Below are positions 1 to 7,572 of a stretch of DNA of 53,411 nt, one piece after another. The notes beneath the pieces are model-generated. The model was not told the origin of the DNA and searched no databases. It saw only the letters and a program-made list of their open reading frames with translations. Numbering within the stretch: the stretch's first letter is position 1; each line of letters begins with the position of its first letter. Source of the stretch: CAZFYZ01 sp964523735. GTDB taxonomy: Bacteria > Armatimonadota > UBA5829. The position numbers and the translations under genes are program-made. Location of the stretch: NCBI GenBank assembly GCA_964523735.1, contig CAZFYZ010000010.1:1-53411 (forward strand), in the 5' to 3' direction.

Positions 1-2
1 TA

Positions 3-944
3 AAGAAGTCTGCCAAGTGGATTGTCGGCAAGGAGGTCAGATCTCGAGGTGACTGGTCAGTCAAGCGGCCGGACCTCGAGCCCGGCGGATGGTACTTTGA
101 GTTCGCAAACGAGTTCTACCCCGATATCGACGACACCGCAATGGTCCTGATGGCTCTCCGCAAGACGGCGGACGTGCCGGGCAAGGAAGACGCCTGCAGG
201 CGCGCGCTTACCTGGCTTCTCGGGATGCAGGGCTCGGATGGCGGATGGGCCTCGTTCGACGTGGACAACTGCAAGTCTGTCTTCAACAACATCCCGTTTG
301 CTGACCACAACGCGATGCTCGATCCCAGCACCAGCGATATCACGGCCAGGATCCTGGAGATGCTCTCTTACCATGCGTTCTCTCCCGAGAGCCGGGTCGC
401 ACAGCGGGCGATCGAGTTCCTGCGCCGCGAACAGGAGCCTGACGGTTCGTGGTTCGGCCGTTGGGGCGTCAACTACATCTATGGCACATGGCAGGCACTG
501 AGGGGGCTCGACCGGATTGGCGTGCCGCACGACGACCCAATGATGCGCCGGGGGGCCGAATGGCTGAAAAGCGTGCAGAATGAGGATGGAGGCTGGGGCG
601 AGAGCTGCATCTCCTACTATGATCCAAAGTGCAAAGCTCAGGGTCCATCAACCCCTGCCCAGACCGCCTGGGCGGTGATGGGGCTGATCAGCGCCGGCGC
701 GCCGATCAGCAAGCAAGTGCAGGCAGGGATCGACTACCTCTTGCGCACGCAGCAGGCGGACGGGTCGTGGAACGAGGAGGTTTTCACGGGCACAGGTTTC
801 CCCAGGGTCTTCTTCCTGCGATATCACCTGTACAGGCAGTCATTCCCCACGATGGCGCTGGCCATGTATAGCAAGATCCGCGGTCTTGGGGGCAGATATC
901 GCGCGATCATCCATCCAGAGCCGGACCCCCAGACCTGGATATGA
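3..944 (+). CDS. shc: squalene-hopene cyclase, C-terminal part (5' truncated by window edge)
   Basis: Cyclises squalene to hopene or hopanol, the first committed step of hopanoid synthesis, at the inner membrane. The frame is open from base 3, so the start lies upstream; about 313 residues of a family that is usually 630-680 long are visible. The catalytic DxDD motif that protonates squalene is present as DIDDTA at bases 123-140. QW-type repeats follow (SDGGWASF, EPDGSWFGRWG, NEDGGWGES, QADGSWNE), giving the alpha/alpha barrel of triterpene cyclases. The TGA overlaps the ATG of hpnH (ATGA at 941-944), so the two are translationally coupled. The partner gene and the DxDD motif make the call secure; only the N-terminus is missing. 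Confidence 0.95.
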   Translation, partial: KKSAKWIVGKEVRSRGDWSVKRPDLEPGGWYFEFANEFYPDIDDTAMVLMALRKTADVPGKEDACRRALTWLLGMQGSDGGWASFDVDNCKSVFNNIPFADHNAMLDPSTSDITARILEMLSYHAFSPESRVAQRAIEFLRREQEPDGSWFGRWGVNYIYGTWQALRGLDRIGVPHDDPMMRRGAEWLKSVQNEDGGWGESCISYYDPKCKAQGPSTPAQTAWAVMGLISAGAPISKQVQAGIDYLLRTQQADGSWNEEVFTGTGFPRVFFLRYHLYRQSFPTMALAMYSKIRGLGGRYRAIIHPEPDPQTWI

Positions 945-1939
945 GATTCCCTATTGGCCTCACGACCTCGTTAGGCGCATATATCATCCGCAGGAAGCTG
1001 GCGGGTGAGCGGTTCGTGCCGTTGGTGCTGATGCTTGAGCCGCTCTTTGCCTGCAACCTGCACTGCACGACTTGCGGCCGTATTCGCGAATACAAGGACC
1101 GCTCCTCCGAGATGCTCAGTCTGGAGGAGTGCCTCTCCGCCAGCCGCGAATGCGGGGCGCCGATCGTGTCGATTTGCGGCGGCGAGCCGCTCATATACCC
1201 CTGGATCGCGGAGTTGGTGGAGGGGCTGATCCGGATGCGCCGATATGTCTACCTGTGCACGAATGGCCTGCTGCTTGCGGAGAAAATCCGCCTTCTGAAG
1301 CCGTCAAACAGGCTGCTCCTGAATGTGCACATCGACGGGCCGAGAGAGGTCCATGATGTGGTCGTCGAGAAGCCGGGCGCCTTCGACGCGGCAGTTGAGG
1401 GTATCAGAGCCGCCAGAGAGCTTGGCTTCTCGGTCACAGTCAACACCACGGTCTGCAAGGAAACCGATCTGCGGCAGATCGATGGGCTGATGACCGAGCT
1501 GGACCAGCTGGGCATTGCGACCTACATGCTTTCGCCCGCCTACTCCTATGAGGCAATCGAGGACCAGAGCTGCTTCATGAGCCGCAAGGAAGTGCACGCC
1601 AAGTTCGCGGACATAGATCAGATCGCGGGCAGGCACCGGCTGGCCGACACTCCGGTCTACCTGGAGTTTCTGCAGGGCCTGCGCGAGCTTGATTGTGCTG
1701 CCTGGGGCAACCCTACTCGCAATGTCGCCGGCTGGCGTTCGCCGTGCTATCTTCTGGCTGATCGCCATTATCGCTCCTACCGGGAGCTGATCGACCAGAC
1801 CGACTGGTCCGCCTACGGCCCCGGCGCCGACCGCCGCTGCAAGAACTGCATGGTCCACTGCGGATTTGAGCCCTCCGCTGCCCTCATGACCAACAAACGC
1901 CCAGGCGACCTCTGGAAGATGCTTCGCTGGCAGTTGTAG
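941..1939 (+). CDS. hpnH: HpnH, hopanoid biosynthesis radical SAM protein (adenosylhopane synthase)
   Basis: Radical SAM enzyme that joins the adenosyl group of SAM to diploptene to give adenosylhopane, the entry to extended C35 hopanoids. The protein has 332 residues, the usual family size. The 4Fe-4S/SAM motif CxxxCxxC is at residues 38-45 (CNLHCTTC), followed by ICGGEPLIYPW typical of radical SAM barrels. A C-terminal cysteine cluster (CKNCMVHCGFEP) is also family-like. The start codon sits in the stop of the cyclase gene. The stop TAG lies inside a short repeat (1935-1982), so the last codons may have been set by insertion of that repeat. Confidence 0.93.
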   Translation: MRFPIGLTTSLGAYIIRRKLAGERFVPLVLMLEPLFACNLHCTTCGRIREYKDRSSEMLSLEECLSASRECGAPIVSICGGEPLIYPWIAELVEGLIRMRRYVYLCTNGLLLAEKIRLLKPSNRLLLNVHIDGPREVHDVVVEKPGAFDAAVEGIRAARELGFSVTVNTTVCKETDLRQIDGLMTELDQLGIATYMLSPAYSYEAIEDQSCFMSRKEVHAKFADIDQIAGRHRLADTPVYLEFLQGLRELDCAAWGNPTRNVAGWRSPCYLLADRHYRSYRELIDQTDWSAYGPGADRRCKNCMVHCGFEPSAALMTNKRPGDLWKMLRWQL

Positions 1940-1982
1940 CCAGCGTCTCCGACGCCGGAAGGAAACCAAGCAACCCACCCAG
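1935..1982. repeat. interspersed palindromic repeat, family A, degenerate copy
   Basis: Begins TGTAGCCAGCGTCTCCGACG and has the AACCCACC right end seen in copies at 25599 and 25675. The TAG in its first five bases is the stop codon of hpnH. Identification rests on eye alignment of four copies in this window. Confidence 0.65.
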
Positions 1983-2044
1983 AACGCTCCCTTGAATGCT
2001 GTGCACAATTCAAGCACATCATGAGAGGGGCTCCGGACAGGTTG

Positions 2045-3136
2045 ATGGGAAACACGCTAACAGGACGTCAGAGGCTAACCGCCACTCTAGAGGGTCGGCC
2101 AACCGACAGGCTCTGCTGGACCACCCTTGTTGATCACAATACCATTGGGCTGCTCCCGGCCGATAAGCAGGGGATGGGCTGCGTAGACTTCTACCGGTAT
2201 GTGGGCTGCGATATCCTGCAGTTGGGAGGATGGGGCATCGGGCCGGACATCACCGGCAGCAGGCTTGTGAGGCCTGGCGTCGAGACGGAGATCTCTGTCG
2301 AACCCGATGGGACGACCATCACACGGGAGCACAGCAGCCACGGCATCCTGACCTCGGTGTCCAAGGTGCATCCTGTCGAGTACCTGGTCAAGGACGGGGA
2401 GAGTCTCCGCACGTATCTGAAGACGTGGGAGGAAGCATACTACGAGGCGGAGGATCACACTGTCAACTATGCCAACCTGATGAACGCAGTCGGCGATGAT
2501 GGCATCGTCACGGTCTTCGCGTGGCCGACCGCGCTGCCGTTCCTCCTCGAGATCGCGGTAGGCATGGAGAACTTCTACTATCTGCTGCAGGACTATCGGG
2601 ACGAGATGGAGGCGCTGATAGAGTGCATCGATCGTGCCAACCTCGGAAGGTGGCGACTGCTTGCCGAGGGTCCGTGGGACGTGTGCATTCTGGCCGAGAA
2701 CACCAGCACGCGCTACATCAGCCCGGCGATCTATGAGCGCTACAATCTGCATTCGCAGCGAGCTTTCGTGGAAGCTCTGCATGCGAGAGGCAAGACTGCG
2801 ATACTGCACATGTGCGGGCATGTCCGCGACCTGCTGCCGATGATCAAAGAGACCGGGGCAGATGGCATCCACACGCTCACCCCTCCGCCGCTTGGCGATA
2901 CGCCATGGGAGCTTACGCTGGACGTGCTGGGTGAGGACACGATCATCTTCGGCTGCCTGACGCCCGACATCTTCCAGACCATGCCCGTCGACGAAATGGG
3001 TCCGGCGCTCGACAGGCTTATCAGCCCGCGCCTGCGCCAGTCCCGGTTCGTGCTTGCACCCATGGCCGATGGCATCCCGACACGGATCGAGCGATTCCTC
3101 GCGATCAGGGACTGGGTGCTTTCAAGAGCGAGCTAG
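2045..3136 (+). CDS. uroporphyrinogen decarboxylase (URO-D) family protein
   Basis: The protein has 363 residues and the URO-D/MtaA fold. The N-terminal TGRQRLTATLEGRPTDRLCW is the usual family opening, and the C-terminal half carries HMCGHVRDLLPMIKETGADG, the metal/substrate-binding region of corrinoid-dependent URO-D-like methyltransferases (His-x-Cys-Gly). True HemE lacks that His-Cys pair, so a methyl-transfer or demethylation role is more likely than heme synthesis. The ATG at 2045 is preferred because it begins the conserved region; an in-frame ATG at 2021 would add eight residues. It sits 105 bp after hpnH on the same strand. Involvement with hopanoids is suggested only by position. 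Confidence 0.8.
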   Translation: MGNTLTGRQRLTATLEGRPTDRLCWTTLVDHNTIGLLPADKQGMGCVDFYRYVGCDILQLGGWGIGPDITGSRLVRPGVETEISVEPDGTTITREHSSHGILTSVSKVHPVEYLVKDGESLRTYLKTWEEAYYEAEDHTVNYANLMNAVGDDGIVTVFAWPTALPFLLEIAVGMENFYYLLQDYRDEMEALIECIDRANLGRWRLLAEGPWDVCILAENTSTRYISPAIYERYNLHSQRAFVEALHARGKTAILHMCGHVRDLLPMIKETGADGIHTLTPPPLGDTPWELTLDVLGEDTIIFGCLTPDIFQTMPVDEMGPALDRLISPRLRQSRFVLAPMADGIPTRIERFLAIRDWVLSRAS

Positions 3137-3289
3137 CTTTTGGAAGAACCGTATCAAAGCACGCCGCGGGAGCCCGGCCCCCCTCGATATGGCCCCAGAC
3201 CGGGCCTACTCGGGACCTGCGGTGGTGTTGATTCCCTCGAGCGTGGCCAGCGCTCCACATCCACGTTGTTCGAGAATGGCCAGTGGTGC

Positions 3290-3295
3290 TATAAT
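3290..3295 (+). promoter_or_regulatory. extended -10 promoter (TGC-TATAAT)
   Basis: GGTGCTATAATC has a perfect -10 hexamer with the TGn extension. A weak -35, TTGTTC, lies 18 bp upstream (3266-3271). It lies inside the long open frame upstream of the next gene, which argues that translation of that gene begins downstream, at 3332 or 3377. Confidence 0.6.
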
Positions 3296-3331
3296 CAGCT
3301 CAGCTACAATGCCGGAGGGTTTCGCCCACAA

Positions 3332-4456
3332 ATGGCCCGTCACAATAGCAAGCATGCGAAGAACCGCAATAGGCATATGAACGAACCACGGTTCGTGGGC
3401 GTTGCGCCGCCCAATCTTATACGCGAGGACTTCGCGGCGCTCGATGCCAAGGTTACGCTCCACTGCGCCTACGACGTGGAAGAGCTGATTCTGATGCAGT
3501 CTATCGAGGGCCACGCACACGCCGGGCACGGGCTCTTCTACGGCCGCCGCTTTCCGAATACCAGTGTGGACGACATCGCCCGGGCGCTGCGTATGGAGCC
3601 GGCTAGAGTCAAGGCCGATCGCCAGTACCTGATTGATGAGGTCATGGACTTCGCCGAGAGGGTTGTGGCGGGCGAGCGGATGCGCACGGCGGCCACGACC
3701 GACGGCGAGCCCCTGCTTCGCTGCGGCGCCCTAAGGCACATAGAGATCGACCCCCACGGGGTCCTGCAGGGCCTCTACGCAGGCGGCTTGCGAGATGATG
3801 CTGAGATCCGCACACTCGCCAACAAGCGCTACGGCGTCGAGATGGGCTATGGCAAGTGTTTTCTGGTGGATCAGCAGGTGCTTGCGAGACTCGGCCTGGA
3901 CGGCTTCGATCTCTCGCAGCAGGCCCACGAGGATGATATCGAGGAGTTCGAGCGCGCGGGGTTATTCGCCAAGAACGGCGACCCGGATGTCGCATACATG
4001 TATGTGCGCTACAAAGTGGGGCCGGGCGCCTCGGACGATGCGGCAATCGTGATGGCCGGCAAGCTGTGGGGAATCTCAGCGGCAATAGGCTGTCTTCTGG
4101 CCGACGCGATCGACACGCTCGAGAAATACGTGCCGCTCTACTCCGACCAGGACTCTGACATCAGTCTCTACATTCAGCAGAACTACCCCAAACTTGGGCT
4201 GACGGTGGATGATGCCGTCGACCTGGCATACCTGTGCGCCATACCAGAGGATAAGAGAGGGGATCTGCCGGACAGCTCCCTCAGGCATCTGCTGGAAATC
4301 GACAGAAAGCACGATCAGTCGACGCTCGATAGCCATCTGGCCTACCTGGCGGGCCAGCCGTATGCCAAGATGGAGATGGACCATGGCCAGTGCACCAACG
4401 GCGAGTTCTACCATTATATAGACGAGCGCATCTCGTCCTTCAGACCCAAGCGCTAA
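3332..4456 (+). CDS. conserved-looking hypothetical protein, no recognised family
   Basis: I do not recognise this protein. It has 374 residues from the ATG at 3332 (GGAGGG 12 bp upstream) or 359 from the ATG at 3377. The frame stays open upstream to 3140, but a promoter at 3290 argues against a start there. It looks soluble: no signal peptide, no membrane segment and many acidic residues. Points to search with are a His-rich stretch, GHAHAGHGLFYGRRFPN, an Asp-rich segment, YSDQDSDISLYIQQNYP, and a repeated pattern of helices. It lies between a URO-D family gene and a lipoprotein gene, both on the same strand. Codon use is like that of its neighbours. Confidence 0.7.
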   Translation: MARHNSKHAKNRNRHMNEPRFVGVAPPNLIREDFAALDAKVTLHCAYDVEELILMQSIEGHAHAGHGLFYGRRFPNTSVDDIARALRMEPARVKADRQYLIDEVMDFAERVVAGERMRTAATTDGEPLLRCGALRHIEIDPHGVLQGLYAGGLRDDAEIRTLANKRYGVEMGYGKCFLVDQQVLARLGLDGFDLSQQAHEDDIEEFERAGLFAKNGDPDVAYMYVRYKVGPGASDDAAIVMAGKLWGISAAIGCLLADAIDTLEKYVPLYSDQDSDISLYIQQNYPKLGLTVDDAVDLAYLCAIPEDKRGDLPDSSLRHLLEIDRKHDQSTLDSHLAYLAGQPYAKMEMDHGQCTNGEFYHYIDERISSFRPKR

Positions 4457-4485
4457 TGTCCGAACCAACAAAGGGGTGAATCGCA

Positions 4486-4944
4486 ATGCATAAGTTTCTA
4501 GCTGTTTCGTGTGTTCTGATAGCTGTCTTGCTTGCCGGCTGTGGTGGCGGGGGCGGTGGCTCAACGACCGAGACACAGGACTTCGAGGTGACCCTAGCCG
4601 TCCCAGCGGGGGCGGCTCCTGATGGGGAAACGCCGCAGGTTGTCGAGAAGACCGCCCAGGACGTCCCCCTTCAGCCCGAAGGCTCTGCCTTCATCGCTGC
4701 GGCCGAGGGTTTGCCGCACGGCACCGTGTTTAGCTCGCCGGTAACCCTGACGTTCACACTGACGATCCCGCTTGCCACGGATGATTCAGTAGACCTGTTC
4801 CAGTACAGTACTGCGTCGGGCTGGACTCAGGTCCCGGGTGCTCAAGAGGTAGTTTCAGGTAACAGGCTGGTCGTCACCGTGAGCAACATCAGCGCATTCT
4901 CGGATGAAGGACACTTCGCTCTGTTCCTCTTGCCGAAGGGCTAG
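4486..4944 (+). CDS. small secreted lipoprotein, Ig/ZU5-like
   Basis: The protein has 152 residues. It opens with a lipoprotein signal, MHKFLAVSCVLIAVLLAGC, whose lipobox LAGC predicts acylation of Cys19, followed by a Gly-rich linker. The mature part is beta-rich: FEVTLAVPAGAAPDGETPQVV, then SPVTLTFTLTIP and SGWTQVP. This resembles ZU5-like or stalk domains of bacterial surface proteins. SD AAAGGGGTGA lies 8 bp before the ATG. It starts 29 bp after the unrecognised gene and is followed by a clear terminator, so it is probably the last gene of that transcript. Function is unknown. Confidence 0.75.
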   Translation: MHKFLAVSCVLIAVLLAGCGGGGGGSTTETQDFEVTLAVPAGAAPDGETPQVVEKTAQDVPLQPEGSAFIAAAEGLPHGTVFSSPVTLTFTLTIPLATDDSVDLFQYSTASGWTQVPGAQEVVSGNRLVVTVSNISAFSDEGHFALFLLPKG

Positions 4945-4987
4945 ACATTTCGCGGTTCAGCGTTGCTCTCAACTGTGTAACATAGGT

Positions 4988-5020
4988 GGGGCCTCCCAAG
5001 CAGGAGGCCCCGTTCTCTTT
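4988..5020 (+). terminator. rho-independent terminator
   Basis: GGGGCCTCC / GGAGGCCCC form a 9-bp GC stem around a short loop, followed by a T-rich run (TTCTCTTT). It lies 44 bp after the lipoprotein stop. Confidence 0.85.
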
Positions 5021-5054
5021 GCGTGGCTTGCCGGTAGCTCCTTTGCGACAGAGC

Positions 5055-5095
5055 TGTAGCGGGCGACTCTGACGCCTCTCGAAGACGCCCGCTAC
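5055..5095. repeat. interspersed palindromic repeat, family A
   Basis: TGTAGCGGGCG... pairs with ...CGCCCGCTAC, and the interior CTCTGACGCC is shared with other family copies. It lies between the terminator and the 3' end of the PEP-CTERM gene; the 4945-5212 gap holds nothing else that I can name. Confidence 0.6.
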
Positions 5096-5212
5096 GACCA
5101 AGGATCGCTGGACGGTCTATCGCGCCACTAAGCAAGGCTTGTACAAGAAGATGGCCCCGACAAAGGGTCGAGGCCATCCGTTCCGCGCTAGCAAGAAGAC
5201 TGGGTTGCTAGC

Positions 5213-5884
5213 CTAAACCTGTCGCTTTCTCCTTGAGACCAGTCCGGCAAGACCGACTATCCCGGTGACCAGAGCAACCATCGATCCTGGCTCAGGAGTC
5301 TCGTAGATGTAGGTGACTGTCGCGCCGGCGGAGGCTTGCGTCATATAGTAGGACGCTATGTTGCCGGAGCCGGTGGTCTGCGAGTTGCCAAAGGCCGAGG
5401 CATTGTAGCTTACAGTGCCCGCGCCGATGAACTGCGCCATGTCCCCTGCCGTCATGTAGGTGAACGAGGCGGTATCTGTGCCAGCGAAGCCCGAGTAGAC
5501 CTCACCGGAGTCGCCACCCCAGTCGAACAGGCCATCCGCGAACGGCAGGTTGACCACTCGAGTCTCAGACGGGGCCAGGGACGCAATCGTGGTGGCTCCC
5601 TGTGTGATCTGTGTGGTCGCCGCAAGCTTCAGTGTGACCGGGGCTGCTCCGCCCAGGTTCTCAACCCCGACGATGCCTTGGACGGACGACGTGAAGTCGA
5701 GCTGAACAGACACAAGAGTGCCCAGAGCCGGGTCGAACTTCTGCACCGCCAGCAACTGGTTGACCCAGTCGGTGGGGCTTGGGCCGATCGGTGTGGCCGT
5801 GTAGGACACGGTCGCCGCGCTCGCCGCGCCGGCAAATGCCATCAGCAGCAGCGAGATGATCGTAAACCTCAAATACAATTTCAT
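5213..5884 (-). CDS. PEP-CTERM sorting-domain protein
   Basis: The secreted protein has 223 residues. A signal peptide (about residues 1-23, ending AGAASA-AT) is followed by a beta-rich middle (TLKLAATTQITQGATTIASL). The C-terminus has the full exosortase signal: a PEP motif (TPEPGSM), a hydrophobic helix (VALVTGIVGLAGLV) and an Arg/Lys cluster (SRRKRQV). Such proteins are handled by an exosortase and go to the surface or biofilm matrix; no exosortase is in this window. The ATG at 5884 is chosen because it begins the signal peptide and has GAGGATAGG just upstream. Two consensus sigma-54 promoters lie upstream, matching the known RpoN/PrsR control of PEP-CTERM genes in other bacteria. Confidence 0.9.
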   Translation of the reverse strand: MKLYLRFTIISLLLMAFAGAASAATVSYTATPIGPSPTDWVNQLLAVQKFDPALGTLVSVQLDFTSSVQGIVGVENLGGAAPVTLKLAATTQITQGATTIASLAPSETRVVNLPFADGLFDWGGDSGEVYSGFAGTDTASFTYMTAGDMAQFIGAGTVSYNASAFGNSQTTGSGNIASYYMTQASAGATVTYIYETPEPGSMVALVTGIVGLAGLVSRRKRQV

Positions 5885-5963
5885 CCTATCCTCATCCCCC
5901 ATTCTGTACAGATTGGGCATAACGGTAAAACACATACAGCGATGACTACCAACCCACATGCAT

Positions 5964-5979
5964 GCAAATATCGTGCCAA
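5964..5979 (-). promoter_or_regulatory. sigma-54 promoter, proximal, for PEP-CTERM gene
   Basis: On the minus strand TTGGCACG-ATAT-TTGC matches the RpoN consensus, with GG and GC exactly 10 bp apart. The predicted start is near 5953, leaving about 70 nt of leader before the ATG at 5884. Confidence 0.8.
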
Positions 5980-6111
5980 TCAGCCATTAAGCTCAGGAAT
6001 AGGAAATCGGCTGGCACGATAACGTTGCCCAAGGCACTGCGTGTGTGGTTCGCCGCTGAACTCAACGGCCTCTCGACGGAGCGCGTCCAGAGACACCTCA
6101 GGCTAGTCTCT

Positions 6112-6127
6112 GCAATAATCGTGCCAA
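6112..6127 (-). promoter_or_regulatory. sigma-54 promoter, distal, for PEP-CTERM gene
   Basis: On the minus strand TTGGCACG-ATTA-TTGC is a second consensus RpoN site with 10-bp spacing, 148 bp upstream of the first and in the same orientation. Confidence 0.75.
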
Positions 6128-6230
6128 AGCCAGCGTTTACCGGGGGAGAAGCGGGCGCACAGTCCGGTGCGAGGGGGGCGATACTGCCGATGCCAGGTAG
6201 GCACCGCAAGGAGCTGATCGGGGTGAGAAC

Positions 6231-6293
6231 CTGGGGGCTGGGCCGCGCACTCCTCTTCGGATCGCGCGCGGCCCCACAACCCCAGCCCCTCCG
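6231..6293. terminator. GC-rich hairpin downstream of outer-membrane-like gene
   Basis: GGGGCTGGG and GGCCGCGC pair with GCGCGGCC and CCCCAGCCCC around a loop with small bulges. It lies 22 bp beyond the stop of the minus-strand gene. There is no clear T tail, so it may be a pause or 3' stabiliser rather than a true terminator. Confidence 0.45.
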
Positions 6294-6314
6294 TGGAAGC
6301 GGGAGAAGCCTGAG

Positions 6315-7271
6315 CTACCAGATCGAGATTCCCAGGTCGGCGGTCCAGTATTTGTCGGACTTGGTGCCCCTGAGCCGAATTGGCCGGGAGCCGAGGCCGA
6401 AACGCAGCTCGGCGCAGTATGCCGGTCGGTCCATTACCCCAACCGAGCCATAGTCCGTTCGGTAGGCGGGGATATACCCGGCGAGGAACTCCACGTTCCT
6501 GCTCGGGCGCAGAGCGAAGCCATATTCGATGCCCTGACTCCTGACAGTCCCCTCCTCAAGTTCCGAGGGCGCCACGAATCTCTCGCCGATGAGCCTGCGG
6601 TCCAGAACTGCCCACCTCTCAGATTCGCCTTTGCCTTCCCACCAGCGGTAGCCGGCGAAGACCCCGATTCCAGGGCCAAAGTCAAACCGCAGGCGTCCGT
6701 TGGCGCTCTTGAGGACCTGGTCCGCGTTGACCAGCGAGGAATCAGTAGAGTCTACATTGCCGACGCCAGTGACTCCGCCATCGATCTCTATTGAGACTCC
6801 CTGTCCAAGCGTCAGCCGCCGCTCATAGCCGAGTCCCAGCGCGCCGTAGCCTATGGTCTGCCCACCCGCGAGGTAGTAAAGCTTGAGGTCGCCGGGACGA
6901 GAGATATGGCTTGCTCCGACAAATCCACTGCTGCGGATTGAGCTTGGCGCGGGCTCGGTGTTCAGCGAGTTGACGTAGGCCTTCTTACCGGCCGTCAGCG
7001 CGATGGAGTTGGTGGCGAACATCAGGTCCGCGGTCACCGTGTACGGCGGGCATGCTCCTTTACACTCACGGATGATCGCGCTTCCGGCGATGTCCTCCCC
7101 GTCGCCGCTCATAACCATCATCATCGATCGCGGCAGGACGGGGACCGGGAATTCAGCAACGATCCGCTTGTCCTGGACGAGTGTGAGCGCACCCATGACG
7201 CGATCGCCAAAGGCTGGACAGTCCAACGCGAGAGCAGCAACAACCAAGAAGATGCAGATACAAGTACGCAT
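6315..7271 (-). CDS. secreted, probable outer-membrane beta-barrel protein
   Basis: The protein has 318 residues. A signal peptide (MRTCICIFLVVAALALDCPAFG) is followed by alternating amphipathic strands rich in Gly and aromatics, such as LKLYYLAGGQTIGYGALGLGY, FGPGIGVFAGYRWWEG and NVEFLAGYIPAYRTDYG. It ends in Trp (DLGISIW), the aromatic terminal residue typical of BAM-folded barrels. No enzyme motif was seen. The ATG at 7271 is preferred over an upstream open stretch because it begins the signal peptide and has AAGGGGG upstream. It is followed on the same strand by the PEP-CTERM gene. Family is not identified; the barrel call is from pattern only. Confidence 0.65.
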   Translation of the reverse strand: MRTCICIFLVVAALALDCPAFGDRVMGALTLVQDKRIVAEFPVPVLPRSMMMVMSGDGEDIAGSAIIRECKGACPPYTVTADLMFATNSIALTAGKKAYVNSLNTEPAPSSIRSSGFVGASHISRPGDLKLYYLAGGQTIGYGALGLGYERRLTLGQGVSIEIDGGVTGVGNVDSTDSSLVNADQVLKSANGRLRFDFGPGIGVFAGYRWWEGKGESERWAVLDRRLIGERFVAPSELEEGTVRSQGIEYGFALRPSRNVEFLAGYIPAYRTDYGSVGVMDRPAYCAELRFGLGSRPIRLRGTKSDKYWTADLGISIW

Positions 7272-7356
7272 GGTCATCCCCCTTACTCCCATGTGGCGCT
7301 TCGAAACCTCCACTGCGCTCAGTCTCCGGAACACCGGGCTCGGCGCGGTTGGGAGT

Positions 7357-7372
7357 GCAATGGCAATGCCCA
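7357..7372 (-). promoter_or_regulatory. possible sigma-54 promoter for the barrel gene
   Basis: On the minus strand TGGGCATT-GCCA-TTGC keeps GG/GC at 10-bp spacing and a perfect -12 TTGCA, but the -24 element has three mismatches. It lies 85 bp before the gene start. The 7272-7572 gap otherwise holds only the hairpin at 7513. Confidence 0.35.
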
Positions 7373-7512
7373 CAGGAGGGGGTTGACCTGGCTCGCCCCC
7401 AGCCAGCAACCTTCCGGTAAGATGTGTTCCCCTGGCTGGCGGGCGTCAAACCGAAATGGGGGTGGCAGGCACAAAAAGAGGCAGGGCCCTACGGGAATGA
7501 CCGGTTGAAGAA

Positions 7513-7543
7513 CCGGCCATCATGCTTTGTGCACGATGGCCGG
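7513..7543 (-). terminator. terminator hairpin after 7573-9759 gene
   Basis: CCGGCCATC / GATGGCCGG form a perfect 9-bp stem. On the minus strand it is followed by TTCTTC, 30 bp beyond the stop of the large glycosidase-like gene. Confidence 0.6.
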
Positions 7544-7572
7544 AGTTGTGATTGCTTGGCTAGTGTCTCAGG

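Larger units (their letters stand above)
5885..6314. other. regulatory intergenic region (430 bp)
   Basis: No convincing gene. It contains two minus-strand sigma-54 promoters (below), a third TGGCACG word on the plus strand with wrong spacing (6012-6028), a small hairpin CAGAGAC/GTCTCTG (6088-6112) and a long GC hairpin (6231-6293). Confidence 0.6.

Noticed and set aside
3140..3331. N-terminal extension of the unrecognised protein from TTG 3140
   Set aside because: The sequence is Pro/Arg-rich and unlike the rest, and a promoter lies at 3290 within it.
6012..6028. TGGCACG...TTGC on the plus strand as a further sigma-54 promoter
   Set aside because: GG and GC are 12 bp apart instead of 10, which RpoN does not accept.
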